Shown one piece after another: positions 7,266-14,421 of a stretch of DNA of 32,527 nucleotides. A model generated the notes under the pieces. The model ran no database searches. It was not told the DNA's origin and worked only from the letters and a program-made list of their open reading frames with translations. Source of the DNA: JBFWYO01 sp050186335 (GTDB lineage Bacteria; Pseudomonadota; Alphaproteobacteria; Bin65); contig JBFWYO010000057.1 in NCBI GenBank assembly GCA_050186335.1, positions 1 to 32,527 on the forward strand. Direction: 5' to 3'. A program made the translations under genes and the position numbers. How positions within the stretch are numbered: the stretch's first letter is position 1; each line of letters opens with the position of its first letter.

Positions 7266-8723
7266 ATGAGCGGCACTCCGCCGAAGACCCCCTGGGGCCA
7301 GACCGAGCCCGGCGACGCGGCGCATCCGTTGCCGGACCCGGACCGCGCGCCGCTTAAGGCGGTCGATGCCGATCCGGCGCCGGACGGGCCGATGGGCGCG
7401 CCGCCCGCCAATCTGCCTGGTGATACGCGCGCCGCTGCCGCGGCGCCTGACGGCGCAGCGCCGATGCCGGAGGCCATGTCGGTTGCCGTGGCCGCCGTGC
7501 CGAACCCGGCGGCCAACGCACCGGAACGCGAACCCGTGCCGCCGCCCGGTCCCTGGGCGCGTCCGCCGGCGCAAAAGCGCGACGATGCCGACGCCGAGGC
7601 GCTTGCCGTGGGCGGCGTCATCCTCGGCCGCATGGGCGTGCCCGGCGTGCCGATGCCTGGGACGACGCCCGGGACGACGCCCGCAACGACGGCCGGATCG
7701 CGCCCGGCGACGCCTGACGCCGATCTGTCCGCACCGAATGCCGATCGGCCGAACCGGCTCGATCTCGGGATGCCGATGGGCTTGTCGCGCACGGATTTTT
7801 TTGCCGCCATCCGCGCCAATCGCCGCAACACGTTCGTACTGTGCGGCCTGCTGCTGCTGATCGGCGTCGTCCTCGGCGCCGCGGTCGGGTGGGCGTTCGG
7901 CACGCTTGCCGAAGAACCGGGCGGCCCGCGCTTCGCGCCCGACTGGGCGATCTACGGCGCAGTTTTCATGATGGTGTTCAGCCTGATCTGGACCGTGATC
8001 GCGCTGACCGTCGGCGACAAGATCATGCTCGGCATGACCGGCGCGCGCGAAGTTTCGCCCGACGAAGAGCAGATGCTGCACAACGTCGTCGAGGAAATGG
8101 CGCTCGCCGCCGGCCTGCCCAAGCCGCGCGTGTTCATCATCGAAACCGACGCGCTGAACGCGTTCGCCACCGGCTTGAAGCCGGAGAAGGCGGTGATCGG
8201 CGTCACCCGCGGCCTGCTGCGGAGCCTGACGCGCGACGAATTGCAGGGCGTCGTCGGCCACGAGATGAGCCACATCGGCAACAACGACATCATGTACATG
8301 ACCGCGGTCGGCGTGCTCGTCGGGCTGATCGCCCTGGTCAGCGAGCTGGCCATACGCTCGATCCGCTTCATGCCGCGCGGCCGCGGCAAGAGCGGCGGCG
8401 CGGTGATCGTCGCGATCGTGATCCTGCTGCTGGTCGGGCTGCTGTCGCCGATCGCCGCGGCGCTGGTTCAGATGGCGGTCTCGCGCCAGCGCGAATATTT
8501 GGCGGACGCCACCTCGGTCAAGCTCACGCGCAATCCCTGGGGCCTGATCGGCGCGCTGCGCAAGCTCGATTCGGGACAGAACAAATGGGACGGCGCCAGC
8601 AAGGCGACGCAGCATCTGTTCATCGCCAACCCGTTCAAGCATTTCGGCGAGAAATCGTCCGCGCTGATGTCGACCCATCCGGCCATCGAGCTGCGCATCA
8701 AGCGGCTGACGGATCTGGGCTGA
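7266..8723 (+). CDS. HtpX-like M48 metalloprotease with long Pro/Ala-rich N-terminal extension
   Basis: This 485-residue protein is an integral membrane zinc protease. Zinc ligands H332 and H336 and catalytic E333 lie in GHEMSH, and the third ligand is E410 in SRQREYLAD. Membrane segments lie at about 190-210, 228-248, 345-362 and 379-402. From family knowledge it degrades misfolded membrane proteins. Residues 1-175 are an unusual low-complexity extension rich in Pro, Ala and Asp, including PGTTPGTTPATT coded by a 12-bp near-repeat (about 7658-7693). HtpX itself is about 290 residues and lacks this. The start at 7266 is chosen because GAGGGG lies just upstream and the gap to lemA is 26 bp. 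Confidence 0.9.
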   Translation: MSGTPPKTPWGQTEPGDAAHPLPDPDRAPLKAVDADPAPDGPMGAPPANLPGDTRAAAAAPDGAAPMPEAMSVAVAAVPNPAANAPEREPVPPPGPWARPPAQKRDDADAEALAVGGVILGRMGVPGVPMPGTTPGTTPATTAGSRPATPDADLSAPNADRPNRLDLGMPMGLSRTDFFAAIRANRRNTFVLCGLLLLIGVVLGAAVGWAFGTLAEEPGGPRFAPDWAIYGAVFMMVFSLIWTVIALTVGDKIMLGMTGAREVSPDEEQMLHNVVEEMALAAGLPKPRVFIIETDALNAFATGLKPEKAVIGVTRGLLRSLTRDELQGVVGHEMSHIGNNDIMYMTAVGVLVGLIALVSELAIRSIRFMPRGRGKSGGAVIVAIVILLLVGLLSPIAAALVQMAVSRQREYLADATSVKLTRNPWGLIGALRKLDSGQNKWDGASKATQHLFIANPFKHFGEKSSALMSTHPAIELRIKRLTDLG

Positions 8724-8736
8724 GCCGCGCCGTCCC

Positions 8737-9483
8737 TCAACCGGGATTTTCGACCAGCGCGTCGGCCCAGTCGAACTTGTGCGCGCGTTCGGCCATGCGC
8801 GCTTCGCGGGCGTGCCGCAGATCGCGCCGCGCCACGTTCTGCAGGATGAAATCCTCCACCGTGCCGCCGTCGCCGTGGTGCACGTGGGCATAGGCTTGCG
8901 CTTCAAGCTGCGTCAGGGCGACGAAGTTTCGGCCCTTGGCCTTGATCGCGGCATGAGCGGCCGGTCGGCCGTTCACGTCCAGCGCACCGCGCCGGCACAG
9001 ATAGGCGTAGACGTGCGCTGGGCAGGCGGAGAATTCGGGCCGCAGCGACGGTTTGTCGACGCGCGCGTAAGCGTAGAAATCGCCCAGCCCTTCGGTTTCA
9101 TGCATGACCGGAAGCTGCTCCGGCGCGAACCAGTTGAGCGAGATTTCGACCCGCGTGCCGGGCGACGGGAACAGCATGGCCGAAATCGAGCCGTAGCCGG
9201 CGATATGCGCCGTGAACACCACGTCGTAGCCGTCGAGCCAGGCGCGTTCGACCGGGATCGTGCTGTTCTTGATGGCACCGAATTTGCGCTTGAGCTGCAC
9301 CGGCGACCGGTTCGAACCCAGCGCAATGACCGGAACGCGCCCGCGCGTGGCGCCAGCGTCGAACGCATCGACCGCGCCGTCGTGATAGACGAACGAGCGG
9401 TCCGGAATCGCGAACGGGTAGGCCAGCGCGCGCGCCAGAATGCGCTTGGACTTGGCGGCGGGGCGCTTGGCGACAGGGGGCAT
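8737..9483 (-). CDS. Uncharacterised protein, possible gamma-glutamylcyclotransferase fold
   Basis: About 248 residues from ATG 9483. The frame is open further upstream, but that would overlap the DUF4170 gene, so 9483 is preferred although no clear ribosome binding site precedes it. I do not firmly recognise the family. VIALGSNRSPVQL (about 51-63) resembles the YGSN substrate loop of gamma-glutamylcyclotransferases. HETEGLGDFYAYARVD further on resembles the region with their catalytic Glu. The N-terminus is basic (KRPAAKSKR). It converges with the M48 protease gene with 13 bp between stops. It may form a unit with the DUF4170 gene 52 bp upstream. Confidence 0.6.
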   Translation of the reverse strand: MPPVAKRPAAKSKRILARALAYPFAIPDRSFVYHDGAVDAFDAGATRGRVPVIALGSNRSPVQLKRKFGAIKNSTIPVERAWLDGYDVVFTAHIAGYGSISAMLFPSPGTRVEISLNWFAPEQLPVMHETEGLGDFYAYARVDKPSLRPEFSACPAHVYAYLCRRGALDVNGRPAAHAAIKAKGRNFVALTQLEAQAYAHVHHGDGGTVEDFILQNVARRDLRHAREARMAERAHKFDWADALVENPG

Positions 9484-9535
9484 GGCGGCGGGGGATATGA
9501 CGCTGCGGGATATGGCTGCGGGCGATCCGACCGCG

Positions 9536-9739
9536 CTAGCTCCGCCTGCCGTCATCCTCGGCGACGATGCGATAGCGGCGATGGCACTGGTCGACTGTCC
9601 TCCAGGCGCGGCTTTGCCATTCCTTGAGCGCGTCCTTGTACGCGCCGAACGGCCCGAACTTCTCCTCCGGCTTGCCGTCGATCGTTTCCTTGAACTGCGT
9701 GTCTTTGTATTCGCCGCCGACGACCCAATAGCGCGCCAC
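9536..9739 (-). CDS. DUF4170 family small protein
   Basis: This 67-residue protein begins at GTG 9739 with GAGGTG about 11 bases upstream. The sequence MARYWVVGGEYKDTQF, then FGPFGAYKDALKEWQSRAW and HRRYRIV, matches the DUF4170 pattern of short alphaproteobacterial proteins (about 60-75 residues) as I recall it. Function is unknown. It has no signal peptide or membrane segment. It lies 84 bp after the last glycosyltransferase of the duplicated cassette, on the same strand, so it could be read from that transcript. Confidence 0.8.
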   Translation of the reverse strand: MARYWVVGGEYKDTQFKETIDGKPEEKFGPFGAYKDALKEWQSRAWRTVDQCHRRYRIVAEDDGRRS

Positions 9740-9823
9740 CGGAACACCTCGAACTTGATTGCCGCTGGTGTCAGAATATGGCGATTGACCGATGAATTTC
9801 CAGAGCCTGGCGCGTGCACCCCT

Positions 9824-10870
9824 TCATGCTTGGCGCGCGCGCACGGCGGCGATATGGGCGGCTACGAAGCCCATGAATCGCTCATACACGGTCGCGGGCT
9901 GGAGTGCGTCCCGCGCGGCGTGGCGTCGGGCGGCCCCCGAAAGGCCGCGGTACGTGTCCTCATCGCCCCAGGCGCGCTCGACCGCCGCTGCCCAGTCCCG
10001 GATCGGCGCATGGGCATCGAGCAGGATGCCCCCCGGGCCGACCGATTCGGGCAATCCGCCGCGCGTGGAGGCGATCACCGGGATGCCGTTGAGCTGCGCC
10101 TCGCTGACCACGCGTGCCCAGGCTTCCTCCCATACGCTCGGCACGAACAGCAATTTCGTTTCGCGCCAGATCGTGCGCATGTCGTCCACCCTGCGGCGCC
10201 AGTCCATGTTGCCGAGCGGCGCCGCCCGGCGAAAACAGTAATTGCGCCATTCGTCGCCGATTTCCCAGGACTCGGCGACGAGAAACGGCACCTTGCGCAG
10301 CCGTTCGGCCACGCCGAAGAATATCTCCGAGCCCTTGAGCGGATGCGGATTGATGAACAGCACCTTGGTGCCCGTCTGGTCGGCGATGTGGCGGCTGGGA
10401 TCGATGAACGGCAGCAGAACCTCGGAGTCGATGCCGAACACGGCGCGGACGCGCGCGGCGACGAACTCGGACGTCGACAGAAAAAGGAATGCGGGATCGT
10501 TGACCGGCTGGCCGCCCCAATATTGCGTCTCGACGTTGACCATGTAGACGAGGCACGGCACGCCCAGATCGTAGCATTCGAGCATCGCGCCAACGATGCG
10601 CGTCGCCGTCTGAACCACCACCGCGTCGACCGCGAACGCGGCGACCAATTCCTTGATCAGCCCGACCGGCTGCCCGGCGCGGATCAGCCGATAGCCATGG
10701 TAGATTTCATCGACATCCGGTTCGTCGCGCCGCCCGATCGGGCGGCTGGCCAGCACGATCGGTTCATGGGCGTGCGCGAGCAGTGCCAGCGCCAGCTCAT
10801 GCGTATTGATCTGGAGGCCGCCAGTCGCTTCCGGCGGGTAGCCGGTTTCGAGATAGAATAAAATTCGCAC
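9824..10870 (-). CDS. GT4-type glycosyltransferase, cassette copy 2
   Basis: This 348-residue GT-B fold enzyme begins at GTG 10870 (AGGGAA upstream). MRILFYLETGYPPEATGGLQ opens the N-terminal acceptor domain. The C-terminal nucleotide-sugar domain carries PSVWEEAWARVVSEAQ with the EX7E motif, then GIPVIASTRGGLPESVG. The donor and acceptor cannot be told from sequence. It is paralogous to the gene at 13365. Both share the uncommon WRNYCF-RAA-LGN-DW block (about 208-224) and EIFF-VAERLR. It is the last gene of copy 2, 30 bp after the FecR-domain gene. It has no signal peptide, so it is cytoplasmic or inner-membrane-associated. Glycosylation of the exported neighbours or of a linked surface glycan is inference. 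Confidence 0.9.
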   Translation of the reverse strand: MRILFYLETGYPPEATGGLQINTHELALALLAHAHEPIVLASRPIGRRDEPDVDEIYHGYRLIRAGQPVGLIKELVAAFAVDAVVVQTATRIVGAMLECYDLGVPCLVYMVNVETQYWGGQPVNDPAFLFLSTSEFVAARVRAVFGIDSEVLLPFIDPSRHIADQTGTKVLFINPHPLKGSEIFFGVAERLRKVPFLVAESWEIGDEWRNYCFRRAAPLGNMDWRRRVDDMRTIWRETKLLFVPSVWEEAWARVVSEAQLNGIPVIASTRGGLPESVGPGGILLDAHAPIRDWAAAVERAWGDEDTYRGLSGAARRHAARDALQPATVYERFMGFVAAHIAAVRARQA

Positions 10871-10883
10871 TTTCCCTGCGGCA

Positions 10884-10900
10884 CCCGCCGCAAGGGCGGG
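10884..10900 (-). other. Hairpin between FecR-domain and glycosyltransferase genes
   Basis: CCCGCC (10884-10889), a 5-base loop, then GGCGGG (10895-10900) form a perfect six-pair GC stem that abuts the FecR-domain stop codon and lies 14 bases before the GTG of the glycosyltransferase. No T-run follows on the minus strand, so it is not a classical terminator. It could lower downstream expression or protect the upstream mRNA. Copy 1 has no such stem in its 16-bp gap. Confidence 0.6.
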
Positions 10901-11755
10901 TTAAAAATCGCCGTAATTCGGAATCGGCGGCGGCGGCAACTGGATGTTGCGGATTGTCTGGTTGGTTCCTTCGCGCAGACTAAGTAGTTCGTCCAGCCGT
11001 CGCAAATCGAATCCATACCAGTCGCCGGTGGCGATCAGCGAGTAGACCCAATCCGGCACGTCGCCGCTCGGCAGACGCTTCGGATCGTCGGTCGCCAGGA
11101 ACGTCTTGTTGTCCGTCGTATCGGTCCCGGTGCCGCCTTCGAGCGCCTTCATCATTTCGGCCAGCTGCTCGGGCGGAATTTCGAACGGTGCGCCGGTGCC
11201 GGGAACCTGCACTGCGTACCCGCGCCGCGTGATCTCGGTCGTCGTACCGTCCGGGTTATTGATCGTCGTCTTGTCGCCGAACATGTGCACCACGACGTAC
11301 GAGCCGTTCGGCTGCTGCTGCACGATCGAGATGCCGCCGCGAATGCCGATGGTGGCGACCGGCGTCTTGATGTCCATGTCCTGGGTCTTCGACAGCTTGC
11401 CGCCGACGAACCGCAACGTGCCGCGCGTCATCGACACGCTGGCCTTGCCGCTGTTGGTCGCTGGATCGAATACATAGCGGTCGAGCACGACGTCGGAGTT
11501 CGGGCCGACGGTCAACGCCGACTGGTCGACGAACAGCACATGCACCTGGCCCTTGGCGTCGGTCGTGATGCGCTCGTTCTGGAACAGCTCGTTGCCGACG
11601 AACAGCACGCGTTGCGCGCCGGGCACTTTTATCGCGCGGGCCGCCGGGTTGACCGTGTGCGCAACGCCGATCTTTGCGTTGTCCTGGGCCGCCACCGCTG
11701 CCGGCATCGCCGCCACCAGCGCCGTCGTCATCAGCAGTATGTGTTTGGTACCCAT
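10901..11755 (-). CDS. Exported FecR-domain protein, cassette copy 2
   Basis: This 284-residue protein has a signal peptide of 23 residues (cleavage VAA|QD). A FecR domain spans about 30-150: RVLFVGNELFQNERITTD, LFVDQSALTVGPNSDVVLDRY, MTRGTLRFVGGKLSKTQ and TPVATIGIRGG. A conserved second region with EGGTGTDTTDNKTF and DVPDWVYS follows, and then a proline-rich tail (LPPPPIPNYGDF). It lacks the N-terminal anti-sigma helix bundle and membrane segment of true FecR regulators, and there is no sigma factor gene nearby. It is therefore probably a periplasmic or surface protein that uses the FecR fold structurally. There is no lipobox and no cysteine. GAAGGGAAA precedes the ATG. It sits 17 bp after the barrel gene, its likely exporter or partner. 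Confidence 0.9.
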   Translation of the reverse strand: MGTKHILLMTTALVAAMPAAVAAQDNAKIGVAHTVNPAARAIKVPGAQRVLFVGNELFQNERITTDAKGQVHVLFVDQSALTVGPNSDVVLDRYVFDPATNSGKASVSMTRGTLRFVGGKLSKTQDMDIKTPVATIGIRGGISIVQQQPNGSYVVVHMFGDKTTINNPDGTTTEITRRGYAVQVPGTGAPFEIPPEQLAEMMKALEGGTGTDTTDNKTFLATDDPKRLPSGDVPDWVYSLIATGDWYGFDLRRLDELLSLREGTNQTIRNIQLPPPPIPNYGDF

Positions 11756-11772
11756 CGGGGTTTCCCTTCAGC

Positions 11773-13104
11773 TTAGAAACGGTAACGCACACCGACCGTC
11801 GCGGCGAAATCGTTGCGATCGTAGTTCGACAGATTGCCGTCGATCAGCATGTAATCGACCTGCTGGATGAACATCCAATTGTCGTCGACGCGCATCACGT
11901 GGGCCAGGCCGAGCCGAAGTTCTTCCTCGCGCCGCTTGGTCGTCGGATGCACGTTGGGGTCGGCGGCCATGTAATCGCGATGGTAATAGCCGACCGTGCC
12001 GGTCACGTTCCAACGCCGCGCCGCCCAGCTATAGGGCGACTCGTAGTCCCACGTCAGCGTTGCGTTGACGCCGACCTCGTAGAAATCCTGGTAGCTCGCC
12101 CGTGCGTCCGTATAGCGGCCGGTGACTTCGCCGAGCACCGCCAGATCCGTGTCGAGTTTGTACCCGACGCGCATGCGCCCGAGATGCTCGATGCCGGTCA
12201 GCCGGGTGGACGTATCGCGGCCACGGATGTTCTCGTAGCTCGCGTAGCGGCCCTGATAGGTCGCTTCGAACGCCCAGCGATCGCCGTACGGGACCGAAAT
12301 GTCTAAGCCGCCGCCGATCGAAGACGAGTAGTAGCGATCGTCCAGGCCGATCACGAGGCCCATCACGAACGGCCGCACGTAAAGACCGGGATTGGTGCCC
12401 TGAACGAGCCGGAAGCGGGGCCCGGTGTTGAATTCGGCCAGCATGATGTTGGCTTCGTTGACCGCCGCCTGGCGCGCGAAATAGCCGACGAAATTGCTCA
12501 CTAGCTTGGTTTCGTCGTTGGTCTTGAAATCGAACACATGGGTCGCGCGCGCGTGCAGCACCATGCTTACGTCGGGGCGCGATTTGACGCCGTTCGGCGT
12601 GCCGATGCCGCGCAGCACGACCGTACTGCCTTCCGGCGCCAGATTCGGATTGGTCTGGTACCGCGCGCCGAGCGAGATAGTGCCGTCGACATAACTCCTG
12701 GCTCCACGCTTCTCGATCTCGGCCAGATAGGCCTCGATGCGCACGCGCACCTCGGGCGGCAGGTTCGGCGATTGCAGGGCGCGGCGCAGATAGGTCTTCG
12801 CGGCGGGGAACGAGTTGAGCCGCATGTACAGCACGCCGATTTCCAGGCGCAGACGGGGCTGTTCCGGGTTGATCAGCAGCAGTCCCTCGAGCACCGCGAT
12901 GGCGCCTTCGTAGTCGCCGGATTTCACCAGCTGCTGCGCGTACTTGTAGTTGAGGTTAATGTCGCCCGGCCTGCGCTGCAGTTCGTCGAACGTACGCTTC
13001 AGCTCGGCATCACTCGCAATATCGGCGCGCGCACCGTCGATGGGCGCGAAGCCGAATGCCGCCGCCACGAGCGCCGCCAGCGACGCATGTTTCAATCGAC
13101 GCAA
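11773..13104 (-). CDS. TPR plus outer-membrane beta-barrel protein (Slam-like), cassette copy 2
   Basis: 443 residues if read from TTG 13104, which has AAGGGGG six bases upstream. The frame is open to ATG 13197, but the extra 31 residues (MRLSLSIWYASFM...) would spoil the signal peptide. From TTG the leader is clean, with cleavage GARA|DI after residue 27. Residues about 30-145 are tetratricopeptide-like (NLNYKYAQQLVKSGDYEGAIAVLEGLLLINPEQ, then LRLEIGVLYMRL). Residues about 150-443 alternate as a beta-barrel and end in GVRYRF, the terminal-Phe signal of outer-membrane proteins. ARYQTNPNLAPEG and GNLSNYDRNDFAATVG resemble surface lipoprotein assembly modulators (Slam, PF04575). The Slam relationship is inference. 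It is the first gene of copy 2. Confidence 0.85.
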   Translation of the reverse strand: MRRLKHASLAALVAAAFGFAPIDGARADIASDAELKRTFDELQRRPGDINLNYKYAQQLVKSGDYEGAIAVLEGLLLINPEQPRLRLEIGVLYMRLNSFPAAKTYLRRALQSPNLPPEVRVRIEAYLAEIEKRGARSYVDGTISLGARYQTNPNLAPEGSTVVLRGIGTPNGVKSRPDVSMVLHARATHVFDFKTNDETKLVSNFVGYFARQAAVNEANIMLAEFNTGPRFRLVQGTNPGLYVRPFVMGLVIGLDDRYYSSSIGGGLDISVPYGDRWAFEATYQGRYASYENIRGRDTSTRLTGIEHLGRMRVGYKLDTDLAVLGEVTGRYTDARASYQDFYEVGVNATLTWDYESPYSWAARRWNVTGTVGYYHRDYMAADPNVHPTTKRREEELRLGLAHVMRVDDNWMFIQQVDYMLIDGNLSNYDRNDFAATVGVRYRF

Positions 13105-13364
13105 CTCAAACCCCCTTGATCGAAAACGGCGAATCAACCGCGCGGCGCAGGTATGATTCATGAAAGAAGCGTACCAGATGGACAAAGAGAGGCGCAAAGC
13201 GAGTTTCGTTAAACGCCTGAGTCGTCGTTAATCAATCGTTCATGAAATCATTGAGCCGATCACCCAGGACCCGCGCGCCCGATGCGTTGTGCGTCTGAAT
13301 AAAGGTCCATTCTGGAAATTAACGCTTTGACCGCAGGACCGGCCGCGCCGTGCGTGCTGTGGCC
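13105..13364. promoter_or_regulatory. Intercassette region with repeated TTCGTTAA
   Basis: These 260 bp separate the end of copy 1 from the TTG of copy 2. TTCGTTAA lies at 13205-13212 and TCGTTAA at 13225-13231, in direct orientation and 20 bp apart, about two helical turns. The same octamer occurs twice upstream of copy 1. Its fairly AT-rich stretch (13195-13250) is the likeliest place for a copy 2 promoter. No terminator hairpin was seen after the copy 1 glycosyltransferase, so read-through is possible. Confidence 0.4.
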
Positions 13365-14405
13365 CTAGCCGCCGAGGCGCAAGTTCGCGCGCTCGGACAA
13401 GGTCCGTTCCCAAAGCGCAGCGACATGCGCCGGCTGGATTTCCGCGCGTGCGGCGTGCTGGCGGGCCGCGGCCGACAATTTCGCGTGCAGAGCATCGTCC
13501 CGCATGACCGAGTCGATTTGCGCCGCCCAGACATCGTACGGCGCATGCAACGCGACGATAATCCCGCCGGGCCCCACCGACTCGGGCAGTCCGCCGCGGT
13601 CGGAAGCGATCGCCGGAATGCCGGAGATTTGCGCCTCGCAGACGCTGCGCGCCCATGCTTCCTCCCACACGCTCGGCGCCAGCAGCACACGCGCGCGCGA
13701 ATACAGCGTCCGCATGTCCTCGGTGGCCGGCCACCAATCGATGTTGCCGAGCTGCGCTGCGCGTTTGAAACAATAATTGCGCCACGGTTCGTCGAACCAC
13801 CACGCCTCGGCCACGGTGAAGCGCACATGGCGCAGTCGCTCGGCCACGGCGAAAAAAATCTCGGCGCCTTTTTCCGCCGTGGGATTGATGAACAGCGCGG
13901 TCTTGCCGGTTGGTTCGACGCGATACAAATCGGGCTCGACCAGCGACGGGATGACCGCGGCATCGATGCCGAATTGCACGCGCATTCGGTCGCGCACGAA
14001 GGGCGATCCCGCCGTGTACCGGAAGAACGGGCTCGGCACCAGGCGTCCGCCCCAGCCGGTGGCGACGAGTTGCGATATATGCGCGATCGTCGGCAGATTG
14101 AGTTCCATGCAGCGGATCAGAATCGGCACGAACTTGCCGGCCGATTCGACGACCGTGACATCGATCGAATAGCGATCCGCGACCTCCGCCAATGCCGGCA
14201 GCGGATCGGCCGCGCGGATCGTCGTGTAGCCGAGCGCGTCGTCGACAAGCGGCGGCGCGTCGGCGGCGAGCGCGGGGGTCAACGCGAGGACGAAGCATTC
14301 GTGGCCGCGCATGCGCAAGGCCAGCGCCTTCTGATGGACGCTGATGTTCAGGCCCGCGGTGAATTCCGGCAGATGCGAGGAACGCAGGACGAAAAGGATA
14401 CGCAC
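13365..14405 (-). CDS. GT4-type glycosyltransferase, cassette copy 1
   Basis: This 346-residue GT-B enzyme starts at GTG 14405. MRILFVLRSSHLPEFTAGLN opens the N-terminal domain. The C-terminal domain has PSVWEEAWARSVCEAQ (EX7E) followed by GIPAIASDRGGLPESVG. It is clearly paralogous to the glycosyltransferase at 9824: the WRNYCFKRAAQLGNIDW block and the C-terminal half align without gaps, while the N-terminal half, which binds the acceptor in GT-B enzymes, is much more divergent. That pattern suggests a shared sugar donor and different acceptors (inference). It lies 16 bp after the copy 1 FecR-domain gene and ends copy 1. Confidence 0.9.
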   Translation of the reverse strand: MRILFVLRSSHLPEFTAGLNISVHQKALALRMRGHECFVLALTPALAADAPPLVDDALGYTTIRAADPLPALAEVADRYSIDVTVVESAGKFVPILIRCMELNLPTIAHISQLVATGWGGRLVPSPFFRYTAGSPFVRDRMRVQFGIDAAVIPSLVEPDLYRVEPTGKTALFINPTAEKGAEIFFAVAERLRHVRFTVAEAWWFDEPWRNYCFKRAAQLGNIDWWPATEDMRTLYSRARVLLAPSVWEEAWARSVCEAQISGIPAIASDRGGLPESVGPGGIIVALHAPYDVWAAQIDSVMRDDALHAKLSAAARQHAARAEIQPAHVAALWERTLSERANLRLGG

Positions 14406-14421
14406 AAGCCGAGCAAACGCC

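Noticed and set aside
7236..8906. A 556-codon minus-strand open frame opposite the M48 protease
   Set aside because: The plus-strand gene has clear zinc ligands and membrane helices; the antisense product has no recognisable feature.
13198..13240. CtrA-type TTAA-N7-TTAA site before cassette copy 2
   Set aside because: The two TTAA half-sites are 20 bp apart rather than 11, and neither continues as TTAACCAT.
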